Assembly: GCF_900106515.1 (NCBI RefSeq)
Contig: NZ_FNWF01000002.1
Span: 216,001 to 280,000 of the forward strand
Direction: 5' to 3'
Length of the DNA stretch: 64,000 nt
DNA from: Peptoniphilus lacydonensis
GTDB lineage: Bacteria; Bacillota; Clostridia; Tissierellales; Peptoniphilaceae
Part shown: one piece after another, positions 1-9,474 of the stretch
Layout: each line of letters starts with the position of its first letter
Position numbering within the stretch: the first letter of the stretch is position 1
Notes under the pieces: generated by a model
Told to the model about the DNA's origin: nothing
Database searches by the model: none
Seen by the model: only the letters and a program-made list of their open reading frames with translations
Translations under genes and position numbers: made by a program

Positions 1-908
1 AAAATTGTATTTTCATCGACTAATGTAACCCTATCTGGCAAATTTAATTTAACTTCATATACACCACTTTTTATATTGTTGAAATTAATAGGCTTAGTTT
101 CAATAAAGTCTATAGATTCAATCACATCAGAATTTCCTCTAATTGTAACAGAAGATGGCTCAATTGAAAAGTCATTTGGCACAATATTTTCTATTGTTTT
201 TTCATCATATACTACCTTAATAGGAACAGTCTTGCTTTTTAAAATTGGGATATTTACTTTTATATTGCTAGGATCTATTTTAACTCCCTGAACAACCTTT
301 CCCTCATCATCATATGCTAAAACTTCAACATCTAAAGTAGAAGACTCTGTAATATCGGAAATATCAATATGAGATTCAACATTACTTATCTTGTTCAAAA
401 TTGTACTTGGTCCTGAAACACTAACATTAAAATCTCTATCAATATCCCCCACAGATAACCCTTTTAAAGGTTTATTTTTTATAATTACATTTGCTTTCAT
501 ATCCTCTTTAATTAATTTATCAATTCTAAAGGGAATTCTTCTAGGTGAAGTATTAGTAACAGTTATACCTAAATCCACATAAGAAACATTTACAGGTACA
601 GAATGCTCTCCTTCTTTAAGTCTACTTAAATCAACTTTTGCCACAATACCATCTTTAGTCACATTTCTCATATAAGAATTATATCCTTGAAGCTTTACAT
701 CAACTGTTGCTTCCTTTGGCGATATAACCACTAAATTATTTTCTTTTAAATCAGAAAGACCTTCATAAGTAACTTCAACATTTTTAAAATTAGTTGAAGT
801 AATAAAATTTGCTTCTTCTTTTACATATGACCACAATATAATTGCAAAAATAAGAGATGTAATTTTCATAATGATATTTTTATCATCTTTAAAATTTATC
901 TTTTTCAT
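1..908 (-). CDS. cdaR: CdaR/YbbR-domain regulator of CdaA (3' end outside window)
   Basis: Extracellular YbbR-repeat protein that in Firmicutes modulates the diadenylate cyclase CdaA. The frame is open on the minus strand from ATG at 908 to the window edge, about 302 codons with the C-terminus missing. One N-terminal membrane segment (about residues 14-27) is followed by repeated beta-rich YbbR modules with phrases such as VSGPSTILNKI and VTIRGNSDVIESI. A GGAGGT at 913-918 precedes the ATG, which lies inside the end of cdaA (20-bp overlap), so the two are translationally coupled. The cdaA-cdaR pair is a standard arrangement, often followed by glmM, which would lie beyond the window. Confidence 0.85.
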   Translation of the reverse strand, partial: MKKINFKDDKNIIMKITSLIFAIILWSYVKEEANFITSTNFKNVEVTYEGLSDLKENNLVVISPKEATVDVKLQGYNSYMRNVTKDGIVAKVDLSRLKEGEHSVPVNVSYVDLGITVTNTSPRRIPFRIDKLIKEDMKANVIIKNKPLKGLSVGDIDRDFNVSVSGPSTILNKISNVESHIDISDITESSTLDVEVLAYDDEGKVVQGVKIDPSNIKVNIPILKSKTVPIKVVYDEKTIENIVPNDFSIEPSSVTIRGNSDVIESIDFIETKPINFNNIKSGVYEVKLNLPDRVTLVDENTI

Positions 909-1728
909 TTTTACCTCCAAATTTTTTCAAAATTTGTTTCTCTTTATATTCTGGACTATATATTTCAAGGAGTTTTGCTTCAAGAGTTTCTATATCTAAA
1001 TATCTAGAAAGCACTCCATTTTCAGCAGTCGATATTGTTCCATTTTCTTCTGAAACCATTATACTTAAAGAATCTGCTCTTTCAGAAATTCCAATACCTG
1101 CTCTATGTCTAGTTCCAAGTTCCTTAGATATTTTTTGATTATCTGATAAAGGTAAGAAACAAGCCGCTGCTTTTATTTTAGCTCCTTTAATTACAACGGC
1201 ACCATCGTGAAGTGGGGTGTTTGGTATAAAAATATTTATAAGAAGTCCACTGCTTACATTTCCATTTATTTCTGTTCCAGTTTCAATTATTTCATTTAAT
1301 CCAACTTCATTTTCAATAATGATAAGTGCACCTATTTTTTGTCTAGCAAGAGATGCCACAGCAGAAATAATTTCCTCAACTGTTTCAGGAACATTTTCTT
1401 TATTTTGATTAAAACTATTTTTAATATTTGATGTGAGTCCTAAATATTGAAGTCCTCTTCTAATTTCAGGTTGAAACAAAACAATTATAGCTACAATGCC
1501 GTCATTTATAAAACGGGCAAAAATCCAATTAACCGTATAAAGTTGAAAGAATTGAGAAATTTTTATAAATAATAAAATTAAAAGTATTCCCTTAAAAACT
1601 TGTTCTGCTCTAGTATTTCTTATTAACTTTAAAATGTAATAAATTAAAACTGTAACTATTAGTATGTCAACAACATCTCTAAAATTTATAACATTAAGTA
1701 AATTCCCAAAATTTTCCAATCTATGCAC
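889..1728 (-). CDS. cdaA: Diadenylate cyclase CdaA (c-di-AMP synthase)
   Basis: Membrane-bound enzyme that condenses two ATP into c-di-AMP, the essential signal for potassium and wall homeostasis. The 279-residue length is normal for CdaA. Three N-terminal membrane helices (about residues 15-95) precede the DAC domain. The catalytic DGA (in LHDGAVVIKGAKI) and RHR (in GTRHRAGIGIS) motifs are both present. Start choice is uncertain: the GTG at 1728 gives this length, but an AGAGAGGTG positioned before a TTG at 1719 may be the true initiation region. It overlaps DUF5317 upstream and cdaR downstream, consistent with one transcript. Confidence 0.93.
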   Translation of the reverse strand: MHRLENFGNLLNVINFRDVVDILIVTVLIYYILKLIRNTRAEQVFKGILLILLFIKISQFFQLYTVNWIFARFINDGIVAIIVLFQPEIRRGLQYLGLTSNIKNSFNQNKENVPETVEEIISAVASLARQKIGALIIIENEVGLNEIIETGTEINGNVSSGLLINIFIPNTPLHDGAVVIKGAKIKAAACFLPLSDNQKISKELGTRHRAGIGISERADSLSIMVSEENGTISTAENGVLSRYLDIETLEAKLLEIYSPEYKEKQILKKFGGKNEKDKF

Positions 1729-2281
1729 CTCTCTTCTTTGCTATAATTATAACTCCCCAAATTAATCCCAACGATATAATAATATCACCAATACTTACAA
1801 CTGTTGAACTTCCTATTAACTTATAGAAAGGAATAATATCTGATAAAAAATAAAATTTAGGATTTTCAAAAATTCCATGACTTAAACTTTTATTATTTAA
1901 TAAAATATAAATTACTCTTTTATTTTGTGTCTTAATAAGAGCATTTAAACTCACAGGCATTTTTCCATTTGCTATAACAGGAATTATGTTTAAAAATGTT
2001 CCAACACCACTTAATAAAAGACCCTTATTATAGCAATTAGATAAAAAAGAAACCCCAATAAGAGAAATAGAAACAATATGGAAAATCATAAAATTTTTTA
2101 TAAAAAAATCTGTAATCTTTCCAAAATCTTTTTCTGTTATAAAATTTATAAATAACATTAAAAAAATTCCAAGAAAAGCCCAAAATATATTATTAAACTT
2201 AAAATTTATTAAATTATTTAAATTTTTATCTTTTATAAAAAATAAAATAATTGCAGCAATAATGCCTGTTTCCAAAATCAT
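1721..2281 (-). CDS. DUF5317-family integral membrane protein
   Basis: A 186-residue hydrophobic protein with about five or six membrane segments. The central NGKMPVSLNAL stretch and the LSDIIPFYK stretch resemble DUF5317 family members. No function is established for the family. The ATG follows GGTGGTAAA, and the gene overlaps cdaA by 8 bp. It is therefore probably co-expressed with the c-di-AMP module, although that does not prove a shared role. The family assignment comes from recalled motifs and has not been checked by search. Confidence 0.6.
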   Translation of the reverse strand: MILETGIIAAIILFFIKDKNLNNLINFKFNNIFWAFLGIFLMLFINFITEKDFGKITDFFIKNFMIFHIVSISLIGVSFLSNCYNKGLLLSGVGTFLNIIPVIANGKMPVSLNALIKTQNKRVIYILLNNKSLSHGIFENPKFYFLSDIIPFYKLIGSSTVVSIGDIIISLGLIWGVIIIAKKRGA

Positions 2282-2343
2282 TTTACCACCATAATTTATA
2301 ATATCACAAATAATTTACATTGACATTAAAATTATAAAATTGT

Positions 2344-2378
2344 AATAAAAAAAGATCCAAACCTAAGTCTGAATCTTT
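2344..2378 (-). terminator. Rho-independent terminator after ispH-rpsA
   Basis: On the minus strand an imperfect hairpin, AAAGAT...ATCTTT with extra pairs inside, is followed by a run of seven T. It lies 18 bp beyond the stop of the IspH-S1 fusion and separates it from DUF5317-cdaA-cdaR, which therefore probably have their own promoter in 2282-2343. That stretch contains a possible TATTAT box but no convincing -35. Confidence 0.75.
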
Positions 2379-2395
2379 TCCTATTTAATTTTTAA

Positions 2396-4507
2396 TTATT
2401 CTTCTGTATCTTCTTCAGATTCTTCTTTTTCTTCGCTATATGAAATTTCTTTTTCATCTGCGATAATTTCAGAATCTAAATTTGCATCAGAAAAATTAAG
2501 TCCTAGCATTTCTCCAATAGTCATGTTAAAGTCATCTTGTTTAGGTTCTTCGATTCTCTTTTCTCTTTTTGGAGCTTTTCTTTCTCTTCTAGGTTTTCTT
2601 TCTTTTGGTTTAGATTCTTCTTTTTCTTTTTCTTCAGGTTCAATAAGAGCCTTTATAGAAAGAGAAATCTTTTGGTTTTCTTCATCAATATCAGTTACTT
2701 TAACTGTAACTTCTTCGCCAATAGAAAGTTTATCTTGTGGTTTTTCAACATGTTCTCTTGAAATTTGAGAAACGTGAAGAAGACCATCTACACCTTGTTC
2801 AAGTCTTACAAAAGCACCAAAGTCAAGAAGATTTACAACTTTACCTTTAACAACATCTCCAACTTTAACTTCTTTAGTAAATACATCCCATGGTTTTTCC
2901 ATAGTTTGTTTTAGTCCAAGTGCAATTCTATTTTTTTCTTTATCAACATTAAGAACTTGTACATTAACTACATCTCCAGGTGATACTACATCTTGTGGAT
3001 GTTTTACTCTATTCCAAGAAAGTTCAGAAATGTGGATAAGGCCATCTACGCCTCCAACATCTACAAACGCACCAAAATTAGTAAGTCTTTGTACAGTTCC
3101 TTCAATTACATCTCCTTCATGAAGATTTTCATATACTTCATCACGTACTCTATCTAACTCTTCTTGAAGTACATTTTTTCTTGAAAGAACAATTCTTTTC
3201 TTTCTTTTATCAAAATCAATTATTTCAGTTTCAAATTCTTCACCAATGAATTTGCTCAAATCTTTTTGGAATCTAACAGAAACATGAGAAGCTGGAATAA
3301 AAGCATTTAACCCATTGTAATCTGCAGTAAGCCCACCTTTAACTTGATTTTTAACAGTTACAGTTATATTTTCTTTGTTGTTATAAAGTTCTTCAACTTC
3401 ATCCCAAACTTTCATATCTGCAACTCTCTTTGTTGAAAGGACTACATTGCCATCTCCATCATCCATCTTTAGAACATAAACTTCAATTTCTTGTCCTTGT
3501 TCATAAAGATCTTGAGGATTTACATCAGGTCCTCCTGCAAGTTCATCTTTTGAAATGATACCATCTGATCTATATCCAAGATTCACCATTACCTCTGAAT
3601 CAGTTATATATAAAACTTCTCCAGTTACTACTTCGCCCTTTCTAATTCTTTTAAAAGAATTATCAATGGCTTCCATCATCTCACCTTTGTCAAAATTTTC
3701 CATCCTACTAACAGCCTCCTTGATTACCGAATCCGGTGTGGATGCTCCGGCGGTAATACCTATTTTATTAAATTTTTTAAATATATTTAAATCAATATCA
3801 TTGATTGACTCAATTAAAAATACATTTTTACAATTTAATTTTGCAATTTCTGCAAGCTTTTTTGTATTAGAACTTTTTTTTCCACCAAGTACAATTATGG
3901 CGTCAACTTTTTTTGATAAATTTCTAACACTTTCTTGTCTTTTGAAAGTTGCATTACATATAGTATTATAAACTAAAACTTCATCTTTGGAAATATCTTT
4001 TATAACATTTATTGCATTTTCAAAAAAATCTACATTGCTTGTAGTTTGTGAAACCACTACAATTTTTCCATCTGGAATCTTAATATCTTTTAAGCTAGAT
4101 ATTATTGTCGCAGAATCATTGCATCTGGAATTAATTCCTATTACTTCAGGGTGTCTATTATTCCCAATAATTACTATATTATAACCTTTTTCGTAAAAAT
4201 TATCTACTATATTATAAATATTTTCAACTTTCGGACATACACAATTTATAATTTCATTATTTCTTTTTTTTAAATCATCTAAAATATTTTTGTGAACTCC
4301 ATGGCTCCTTATTATAACTTTAGAATTTTCAATATTTGTGTCATCAATTTCTTCTACACCTTTTCTTTGTAATTCATCTACAACAAATTCATTGTGTACC
4401 AAATCTCCATAAGAGTAAACGCCTTTATCTGCATTATCAAAAGCCATCTTTACGGCTCTTTTCACTCCACCACAAAATCCATATACATCAGCTACAATAA
4501 TTTCCAT
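2396..4507 (-). CDS. ispH: Bifunctional IspH (HMBPP reductase)-ribosomal protein S1 fusion
   Basis: Residues 1-275 are IspH, the [4Fe-4S] enzyme making IPP and DMAPP in the last MEP-pathway step. Cluster cysteines are C12 (GFCGGV), C91 (CVCPKV) and C184 (NTICNAT). Residues about 290-620 hold four S1 RNA-binding repeats, each with the G-x-V hallmark ([47 protein letters not shown]). A charged Lys/Arg/Glu tail covers 620-703. The fusion is known in Clostridia and is annotated as bifunctional HMBPP reductase/30S protein S1. The start overlaps the end of plsC by 16 bp. At 703 residues it is intact. Confidence 0.95.
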   Translation of the reverse strand: MEIIVADVYGFCGGVKRAVKMAFDNADKGVYSYGDLVHNEFVVDELQRKGVEEIDDTNIENSKVIIRSHGVHKNILDDLKKRNNEIINCVCPKVENIYNIVDNFYEKGYNIVIIGNNRHPEVIGINSRCNDSATIISSLKDIKIPDGKIVVVSQTTSNVDFFENAINVIKDISKDEVLVYNTICNATFKRQESVRNLSKKVDAIIVLGGKKSSNTKKLAEIAKLNCKNVFLIESINDIDLNIFKKFNKIGITAGASTPDSVIKEAVSRMENFDKGEMMEAIDNSFKRIRKGEVVTGEVLYITDSEVMVNLGYRSDGIISKDELAGGPDVNPQDLYEQGQEIEVYVLKMDDGDGNVVLSTKRVADMKVWDEVEELYNNKENITVTVKNQVKGGLTADYNGLNAFIPASHVSVRFQKDLSKFIGEEFETEIIDFDKRKKRIVLSRKNVLQEELDRVRDEVYENLHEGDVIEGTVQRLTNFGAFVDVGGVDGLIHISELSWNRVKHPQDVVSPGDVVNVQVLNVDKEKNRIALGLKQTMEKPWDVFTKEVKVGDVVKGKVVNLLDFGAFVRLEQGVDGLLHVSQISREHVEKPQDKLSIGEEVTVKVTDIDEENQKISLSIKALIEPEEKEKEESKPKERKPRRERKAPKREKRIEEPKQDDFNMTIGEMLGLNFSDANLDSEIIADEKEISYSEEKEESEEDTEE

Positions 4508-5079
4508 TTTACTTCTTCACCATATACTATTCTCATAACATCTTGAGAGATGTTTTCTAGATCTTCATTTGAATATTTTATTTCTTTATTTATCTTTACA
4601 GGTTCTCTAAAATAGATTTTATTCTTTCTAAATAATTTATAGTTACCTTCAATAAAAACAGGTAAAATCTCTGAATCAGTTTTTTGTGCAATAAGTGCCA
4701 CTCCTGATTTTACTCTATTATAATCAATTTCTTTAACTCTTGCTGCCTCTGGAAATATTCCAAGAACTTTTTCACTTTTTAAAATTCTAAGAGCTTTTTT
4801 CACTGCCTTCAAGTCATTATTTCCTCTGTCAACTGGAAATGTTCCAAGTTTTGTGAAAAATGCGGCAGATAACTTATTGTTAAAAAGTTCTTTTTTTGCC
4901 ATCCAACAAATTTGTCTTTCAAAAACAGCGGATATTGCAACGGGATCTAAATTGCTTTTATGATTTGCACATATTATAAGTCTTTTCTTTTCAGCAGGTA
5001 TATTTTCTTCTCCAATAACTTCAATTCTATAAAAAATTTTCACAAAGACGCTAACAATAACTTTTACAAAATTATACAA
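4492..5079 (-). CDS. plsC: 1-acyl-sn-glycerol-3-phosphate acyltransferase (PlsC family)
   Basis: Membrane-associated acyltransferase of phospholipid synthesis that converts lysophosphatidate to phosphatidate. The catalytic NH-x4-D motif is seen as NHKSNLDP near residue 40, and the FPEAARVK segment replaces the usual FPEGTRS. An N-terminal hydrophobic stretch would anchor it. The 195-residue length is typical of short PlsC proteins. It starts with TTG after AAGGTGAT. It sits between cmk and ispH-rpsA, the usual clostridial order. Confidence 0.88.
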   Translation of the reverse strand: MYNFVKVIVSVFVKIFYRIEVIGEENIPAEKKRLIICANHKSNLDPVAISAVFERQICWMAKKELFNNKLSAAFFTKLGTFPVDRGNNDLKAVKKALRILKSEKVLGIFPEAARVKEIDYNRVKSGVALIAQKTDSEILPVFIEGNYKLFRKNKIYFREPVKINKEIKYSNEDLENISQDVMRIVYGEEVKWKLL

Positions 5080-5085
5080 TATAAA

Positions 5086-5706
5086 TCACCTTTTTATATA
5101 ACTTAAAATTTTATCAATTGTTTCTTCAGCATCCATATTAGTGCTGTCAATTAATATAGCATCGTCCATCTTTATAAGTGGAGAGTTTTCTCTGTGACTA
5201 TCGTTATAATCTCTTTTTTTGAGATCTTCTAATATTTCATCAAAATTATCTTTTCCACTATCAATCTGTTTAAATCTTCTCATGGCACGAGTCTTAACAT
5301 CAGCTGTCAAAAAAAATTTATATTCTGCATCAGGAAGAACTACTGAACCTATATCTCTTCCTTCCATAACCACATCTTCTTCCTTTGCAATTTCTCTTTG
5401 CATCTTAACTAAATAATCTCTTATAATCTTTTTCTTTGAAAACTCTGACGTCTTGTTGGATATTTCATTTTCTCTAATCTTTTCCGAAACATCCTCTCCA
5501 TCTAAATAAACTTTATCATCTTTAAAACTTACCTCTGTTTTTTTTAAAACATCTTCAAAATCTTTTTCATTAATATTTAAGAGTTTAAGAGTAATTGCAC
5601 GATACATTGCACCAGTATCTACATATAGAATCTCAAGTCTATTTGCAACTTCTCTTGCCAAAGAACTCTTGCCTGATCCTGCTGGACCATCTATTGCAAT
5701 TTTCAT
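5086..5706 (-). CDS. cmk: Cytidylate kinase
   Basis: Phosphorylates CMP and dCMP with ATP. The P-loop is GPAGSGKSS at residues 7-15, followed by the VDTGAMYR CMP-binding motif and the EGRDIGSVV motif. The 206-residue length is slightly short for the family but complete. The ATG is preceded by GGAGGT. A promoter and a 5'-terminal hairpin lie directly upstream, so this gene probably heads its own transcript (cmk-plsC-ispH/rpsA). Confidence 0.94.
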   Translation of the reverse strand: MKIAIDGPAGSGKSSLAREVANRLEILYVDTGAMYRAITLKLLNINEKDFEDVLKKTEVSFKDDKVYLDGEDVSEKIRENEISNKTSEFSKKKIIRDYLVKMQREIAKEEDVVMEGRDIGSVVLPDAEYKFFLTADVKTRAMRRFKQIDSGKDNFDEILEDLKKRDYNDSHRENSPLIKMDDAILIDSTNMDAEETIDKILSYIKR

Positions 5707-5717
5707 TTTTTACCTCC

Positions 5718-5744
5718 AAAAAAAATCACTACCATCGTAGTGAT
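5718..5744 (-). terminator. Hairpin plus U-tract immediately upstream of cmk
   Basis: On the minus strand there is a perfect 8-bp stem, ATCACTAC/GTAGTGAT, with a four-base loop and then eight T. It could end transcripts of the upstream flavoprotein gene. Because the TATAAT at 5752-5757 puts the start site near 5745, the same hairpin would also be the very 5' end of the cmk mRNA, just before its GGAGGT. Confidence 0.7.
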
Positions 5745-5751
5745 TAGTATA

Positions 5752-5780
5752 ATTATATTTTAATTTCTCTAATAAGTAAA
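5752..5780 (-). promoter_or_regulatory. SigA-type promoter for cmk operon
   Basis: TTTACT at 5775-5780, a 17-bp spacer and TATAAT at 5752-5757, read on the minus strand. Confidence 0.65.
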
Positions 5781-5790
5781 GCTAAAGGAA

Positions 5791-6981
5791 TTACAAATTA
5801 ATCCCACAATTATATCCTGTAGAGTTTGCAATTTGAATATTAAAGCCACCTGTAAGTGCATCAACATCTAATACTTCGCCAATAAAATACAATCCAGAAA
5901 CTTTTTTGGATTCCATTGTCTTTGGATCAATTTCATCTATACTAACTCCACCACTAGTTATTATTGCCCTATTTATATCATCCAAAGAATCAAATAAAAG
6001 TTTAAAATTTTTAATACTCTTAATTAAAATATCTCTTTCCTCTTTTGTAATTTGATTTACTTTTTTATCTCCCCTAATATTAGCATAATTTAAAATATAA
6101 AAGATTAAATCTTGTGGAAGAAGTAATTTCAAAACATTTTCTATATTTTTATTTTGATTATTATTAAAATCTCTAAGAATCCTGTTGTCAAGTTTTTCAT
6201 AAGTCAAAGCTGGCTTTAAATCAAGATACATTTGAAAATCGCTTAATCTATTAATTTTACTAGACGTAGTTAAAACAATTGGTCCGCTAATTCCTTTATG
6301 AGTAAAAATCATTTCACCAAATTCACTTGAAATTATTTTTTTATTTTTCATAATCTTTAATTCTACATTTTTTAAGCTTAATCCTGCTAACTCAAAATTA
6401 TTTAAAAGATTTATCCCTATAAGTCCAGGCTTTAAATCAATAACTTTGTGCCCAAAATTTCTAGCAAATTTATATCCATCTCCTGTTGAACCTGTTAACT
6501 TATAAGAAATACCACCAGTTGCAATTACTACTTTATCAAACTTATCTTTATCATTTAAAATAAAAAAGTTTCCTTCCTTTTTTATACTTTTTATTTCTGT
6601 ATTGAGTTTTATATTTACATTATTTTCCCTAAGCTTTTTTTCATAAATTTTTATAACATCAGAAGATTTGTCGCTCTTGGGAAAAACTCTGTTTCCCCTT
6701 TCTACCTTTAGTCTAAGACCCTCTTCTTCAAAATAATAATAAGTCATAAAAGGTGAAAAAGTGTAAATTGATGAATACATAAAACTTTTATTTCCTACTA
6801 CATTTTTTAAGACTTCGTTTTCATCAGTATAATTTGTGAGATTACATCTACCCTTACCTGTTATAAAAAGTTTTTTCCCTAGTTTTTCATTTTTTTCAAA
6901 TAAAAATACTTCATGATTCTCTGCTGCCTTTATAGCACACATCATGCCAGCAGGTCCTGCTCCAATTATTGCAATTCTCAT
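5791..6981 (-). CDS. HI0933-family NAD(P)/FAD-dependent oxidoreductase
   Basis: Flavoprotein of the HI0933/YhiN family, sometimes annotated as aminoacetone oxidase; its physiological substrate is unclear. It opens with the Rossmann motif IGAGPAGMMCA and then the family signature GKKLFITGKGRCNLTN. ATGGISY marks the second nucleotide contact and the C-terminal GGFNIQIANSTG closes the FAD site. At 396 residues it is complete. It ends just before the hairpin at 5744 and starts 4 bp after the mnmM stop. Confidence 0.85.
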   Translation of the reverse strand: MRIAIIGAGPAGMMCAIKAAENHEVFLFEKNEKLGKKLFITGKGRCNLTNYTDENEVLKNVVGNKSFMYSSIYTFSPFMTYYYFEEEGLRLKVERGNRVFPKSDKSSDVIKIYEKKLRENNVNIKLNTEIKSIKKEGNFFILNDKDKFDKVVIATGGISYKLTGSTGDGYKFARNFGHKVIDLKPGLIGINLLNNFELAGLSLKNVELKIMKNKKIISSEFGEMIFTHKGISGPIVLTTSSKINRLSDFQMYLDLKPALTYEKLDNRILRDFNNNQNKNIENVLKLLLPQDLIFYILNYANIRGDKKVNQITKEERDILIKSIKNFKLLFDSLDDINRAIITSGGVSIDEIDPKTMESKKVSGLYFIGEVLDVDALTGGFNIQIANSTGYNCGINL

Positions 6982-6985
6982 TTTT

Positions 6986-7531
6986 TCACCTTTTTTCGAT
7001 TAAATAAACTATTGGCGGGTTGTGCTTTTGATTGTAAAATTCTCTTTTTTCAACTCTAAAAATTCTTTGATCAAGCTCTTTTAAAAATTCATCCACAGCA
7101 ACTCTTTCTTCAAAAGAATTTTCATGGCCCAAATAGGACACCACAATAATAATTCCGCCTTTATTTAAAATTTTTGTAGATTTTTCTAGCGAAATAATCG
7201 TAGATTCTTTTAAAGTAGTAATTTTTTTATCAGAACCTGGAAGAAAACCCAAGTTGTAAATAATTAAATCTGCTGCACCAATTTTATCTATATGTTCGTG
7301 ACTTTCTAAAAAAAGTTTATAATTATTAAAATCCTTTAATAAAACCCTCGTCTTTTCTATTGCATCTTCTTGAACATCAAATCCATAGACAAAACCATTC
7401 TCACCTACAACTTTTAAAAGTTTTAAAGTATCGTTTCCTTTTCCAATTGTAGCATCTACTGCAACTTTACCTAAAAAATTATGAGATAGCACTTCATCTA
7501 CTATCTCAAAATATTTTTCTTTAACAATCAT
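6986..7531 (-). CDS. mnmM: tRNA (mnm5s2U34)-methyltransferase, MnmM/YtqB family
   Basis: Class I SAM-dependent methyltransferase of the PF06962 family. YtqB of Bacillus has been shown to methylate 5-aminomethyl-2-thiouridine in the tRNA wobble position, which is the likely role here. The SAM motif is VAVDATIGKGNDTL near residue 25, followed by GFVYGFDVQ and the YNLGFLPGSDK motif. At 181 residues it has normal length. It overlaps rluB by 4 bp. Confidence 0.8.
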   Translation of the reverse strand: MIVKEKYFEIVDEVLSHNFLGKVAVDATIGKGNDTLKLLKVVGENGFVYGFDVQEDAIEKTRVLLKDFNNYKLFLESHEHIDKIGAADLIIYNLGFLPGSDKKITTLKESTIISLEKSTKILNKGGIIIVVSYLGHENSFEERVAVDEFLKELDQRIFRVEKREFYNQKHNPPIVYLIEKR

Positions 7532-8235
7532 TTTAATCCCTTTAAATATTTTATCTCTTTCTCACTCAGATATCTATAATTTCCAACATCAAGATTTAAA
7601 AGTTCAATCTCTCCCATAGAAATCCTCTTTAGTTTCTTTACTTTGTGACCTATATAGTCAAACATTCTCTTGATTTGATGATTTTGACCTTCAAAAATTT
7701 CAATTTCTATAATAGAATCTTGTTTAAAACTTTTTAGGATTTTTACATTTGCAGGAGAAGTTTTTAAATCTCTAATATCAAGACCTTCTCTTAAAATTGA
7801 AAGTTCTCTTGCATTAGGAGTTCCCTCTACTGTGGCGATATACTTTTTACCAATTTTATATTTTGGATGCATCAAAATATTGGCAAGTTCTCCATCATTA
7901 GTTAAAAATACTAAACCAGTAGTATCAATATCAAGTCTTCCAACTGGATAAACTCTATAATCATCAGGAACAAGATCTGTAACAGTTTTTCTATCTTTTT
8001 CATCACTAGCACTTGTTACAACTCCTATTGGCTTATTTAAAATAATATAAATTTTTTTATTTTCAAGAGTTAGCCTTTTTCCATTTAAATAAACTCTATC
8101 TACATTGGGATCAATTTTTGTACCAAGCTCTGTAACAATTTTATCATTTACCTTTACTAAACCAGATTTTATAAACTCTTCACACTTTCTTCTAGATGCA
8201 GCTCCACAGTGAGCCATATATTTCTGTAATCTCAA
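7528..8235 (-). CDS. rluB: rRNA pseudouridine synthase, RsuA/RluB family
   Basis: Converts a large-subunit rRNA uridine to pseudouridine. An N-terminal S4 RNA-binding domain (RLQKYMAHCGAASRRKCEEFI) is followed by the catalytic motif GRLDIDTTGLVFLTNDG with its Asp near residue 106. GQNHQIKRMFDYIGHKV completes the family signature. The 235-residue length is normal. It lies directly after scpB, an order conserved in Firmicutes. Confidence 0.9.
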   Translation of the reverse strand: MRLQKYMAHCGAASRRKCEEFIKSGLVKVNDKIVTELGTKIDPNVDRVYLNGKRLTLENKKIYIILNKPIGVVTSASDEKDRKTVTDLVPDDYRVYPVGRLDIDTTGLVFLTNDGELANILMHPKYKIGKKYIATVEGTPNARELSILREGLDIRDLKTSPANVKILKSFKQDSIIEIEIFEGQNHQIKRMFDYIGHKVKKLKRISMGEIELLNLDVGNYRYLSEKEIKYLKGLK

Positions 8236-8777
8236 TTAGATTCCTCCTCTAATCCTTTTAAATCAGGCAACTCCTCTAAACTTTTCATTCCAAATTTTTG
8301 CAAAAATTTATCTGTGGTTCTGTACAAATTTGGATGGCCGATTCTATCTAATTTTCCAGAAACTTCAATTAAATTAAAATCAAGAAGTCCCTTTATTGTA
8401 CTATCACAATTTACCCCTCTTAATTCCTCAACTTCTATTTTCGTTACAGGCTGTTTGTATGCAATTATAGAAAGAGTTTCAAGAGCCGGTTTAGATAAAT
8501 TTTTTTCATTTTTTTCTTTAATTAAATTTTTTAGATAGGGTTCATTTTCCTGTTTAGTTCCTATTTGAAATTTTCCATCAATTTCTCTAAGTCGAAGACC
8601 TGATGTATCACATTTATAATTTTCTTTCATTTCTAAAAGAATTTCTCTAGTATAGTCTTTTTTAAGTTCAAGAGTATTTGCAATATCTTCTAAGCTTATA
8701 GGATCTCCCCAAATAAAAAGTATGGATTCAATTATTGATTTTAACCTGTTCTTGTCCATTGTATTTTCGTTTTTCAA
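8232..8777 (-). CDS. scpB: Segregation and condensation protein B
   Basis: Winged-helix kleisin-interacting subunit of the SMC-ScpAB condensin. The SIIESILFIWGDPIS start and the PALETLSIIAYKQPVTKIEVEELRGV core are diagnostic. The ORF begins at a TTG that follows GGTGAT at about 7-bp spacing. An internal ATG at 8759 has no ribosome-binding site, so the TTG is preferred. It overlaps the end of scpA by 50 bp, indicating coupled expression. Confidence 0.93.
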   Translation of the reverse strand: MKNENTMDKNRLKSIIESILFIWGDPISLEDIANTLELKKDYTREILLEMKENYKCDTSGLRLREIDGKFQIGTKQENEPYLKNLIKEKNEKNLSKPALETLSIIAYKQPVTKIEVEELRGVNCDSTIKGLLDFNLIEVSGKLDRIGHPNLYRTTDKFLQKFGMKSLEELPDLKGLEEESN

Positions 8778-9474
8778 TTAATATATCACCAAAATTATCC
8801 CTTTGATTTGCAATTACAAATTCATTTTTAATAAGTTCAAGCATTCCCAAAAAATAAGTTATAACATCTACCTTATATACAATATCTATCAATAATTCAC
8901 TAAATTTTAGCTTTTCATTTTTAATAATTTCTTGCTTTATTTTTCTAGAGGCATCTTCAACTTTAAAGTATTCTCTATCAATATCTACTATTTCCTTATC
9001 TTTATACTTTTTTAAAATATTAAAAAAGGCTAGAGAAAGTTTATCCACACTAGATTCCTTCAAAAAATCCATTTCATTCATAGAAAATATTTCTGTTTTT
9101 AACTTGTAAAAAGATTTTGACTCATAATCCTCTTGAATTTTTAAAATTTCAGAGGCTTCTTTATATTTTTTATACTCCAACAAACTTTCTACTAAATCTT
9201 TTCTAGGATCCTCTTCGTCTTTATCTTCATTACTTAATTTTTTTGTTTTAGGTAGAAGCATCTTTGATTTTATCTCAAGAAGAGTTGACGCCATCAATAT
9301 AAAATCTGAAGTTAAAGTTAAATTTAGCTTTTTCATATTTTCGATATATCTTAAAAATTCTTCAGTAATAGTAAAAATTGGAATATCATATATATCTATC
9401 TCGTTTTCTTTAATTAAATCTAAAAGAAGATCCATAGGACCTTCATAAGTTTTTAAAACAATATTGTATTCCAT
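8728..9474 (-). CDS. scpA: Segregation and condensation protein A (kleisin)
   Basis: Kleisin that bridges the SMC heads in chromosome condensation. It begins with the family signature YEGPMDLLLDLIKENEIDIYDIPI and has the central LASTLLEIKSKMLLP-type segment (here MASTLLEIKSKMLLP). At 248 residues it has normal length. It overlaps both the M50 protease gene upstream and scpB downstream. Confidence 0.94.
   Translation of the reverse strand: MEYNIVLKTYEGPMDLLLDLIKENEIDIYDIPIFTITEEFLRYIENMKKLNLTLTSDFILMASTLLEIKSKMLLPKTKKLSNEDKDEEDPRKDLVESLLEYKKYKEASEILKIQEDYESKSFYKLKTEIFSMNEMDFLKESSVDKLSLAFFNILKKYKDKEIVDIDREYFKVEDASRKIKQEIIKNEKLKFSELLIDIVYKVDVITYFLGMLELIKNEFVIANQRDNFGDILIEKRKYNGQEQVKINN

Noticed and set aside
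3555-3971. Plus-strand ORF of 138 codons opposite the IspH-S1 fusion
   Set aside because: Antisense shadow of a well-supported gene with all catalytic motifs on the other strand.
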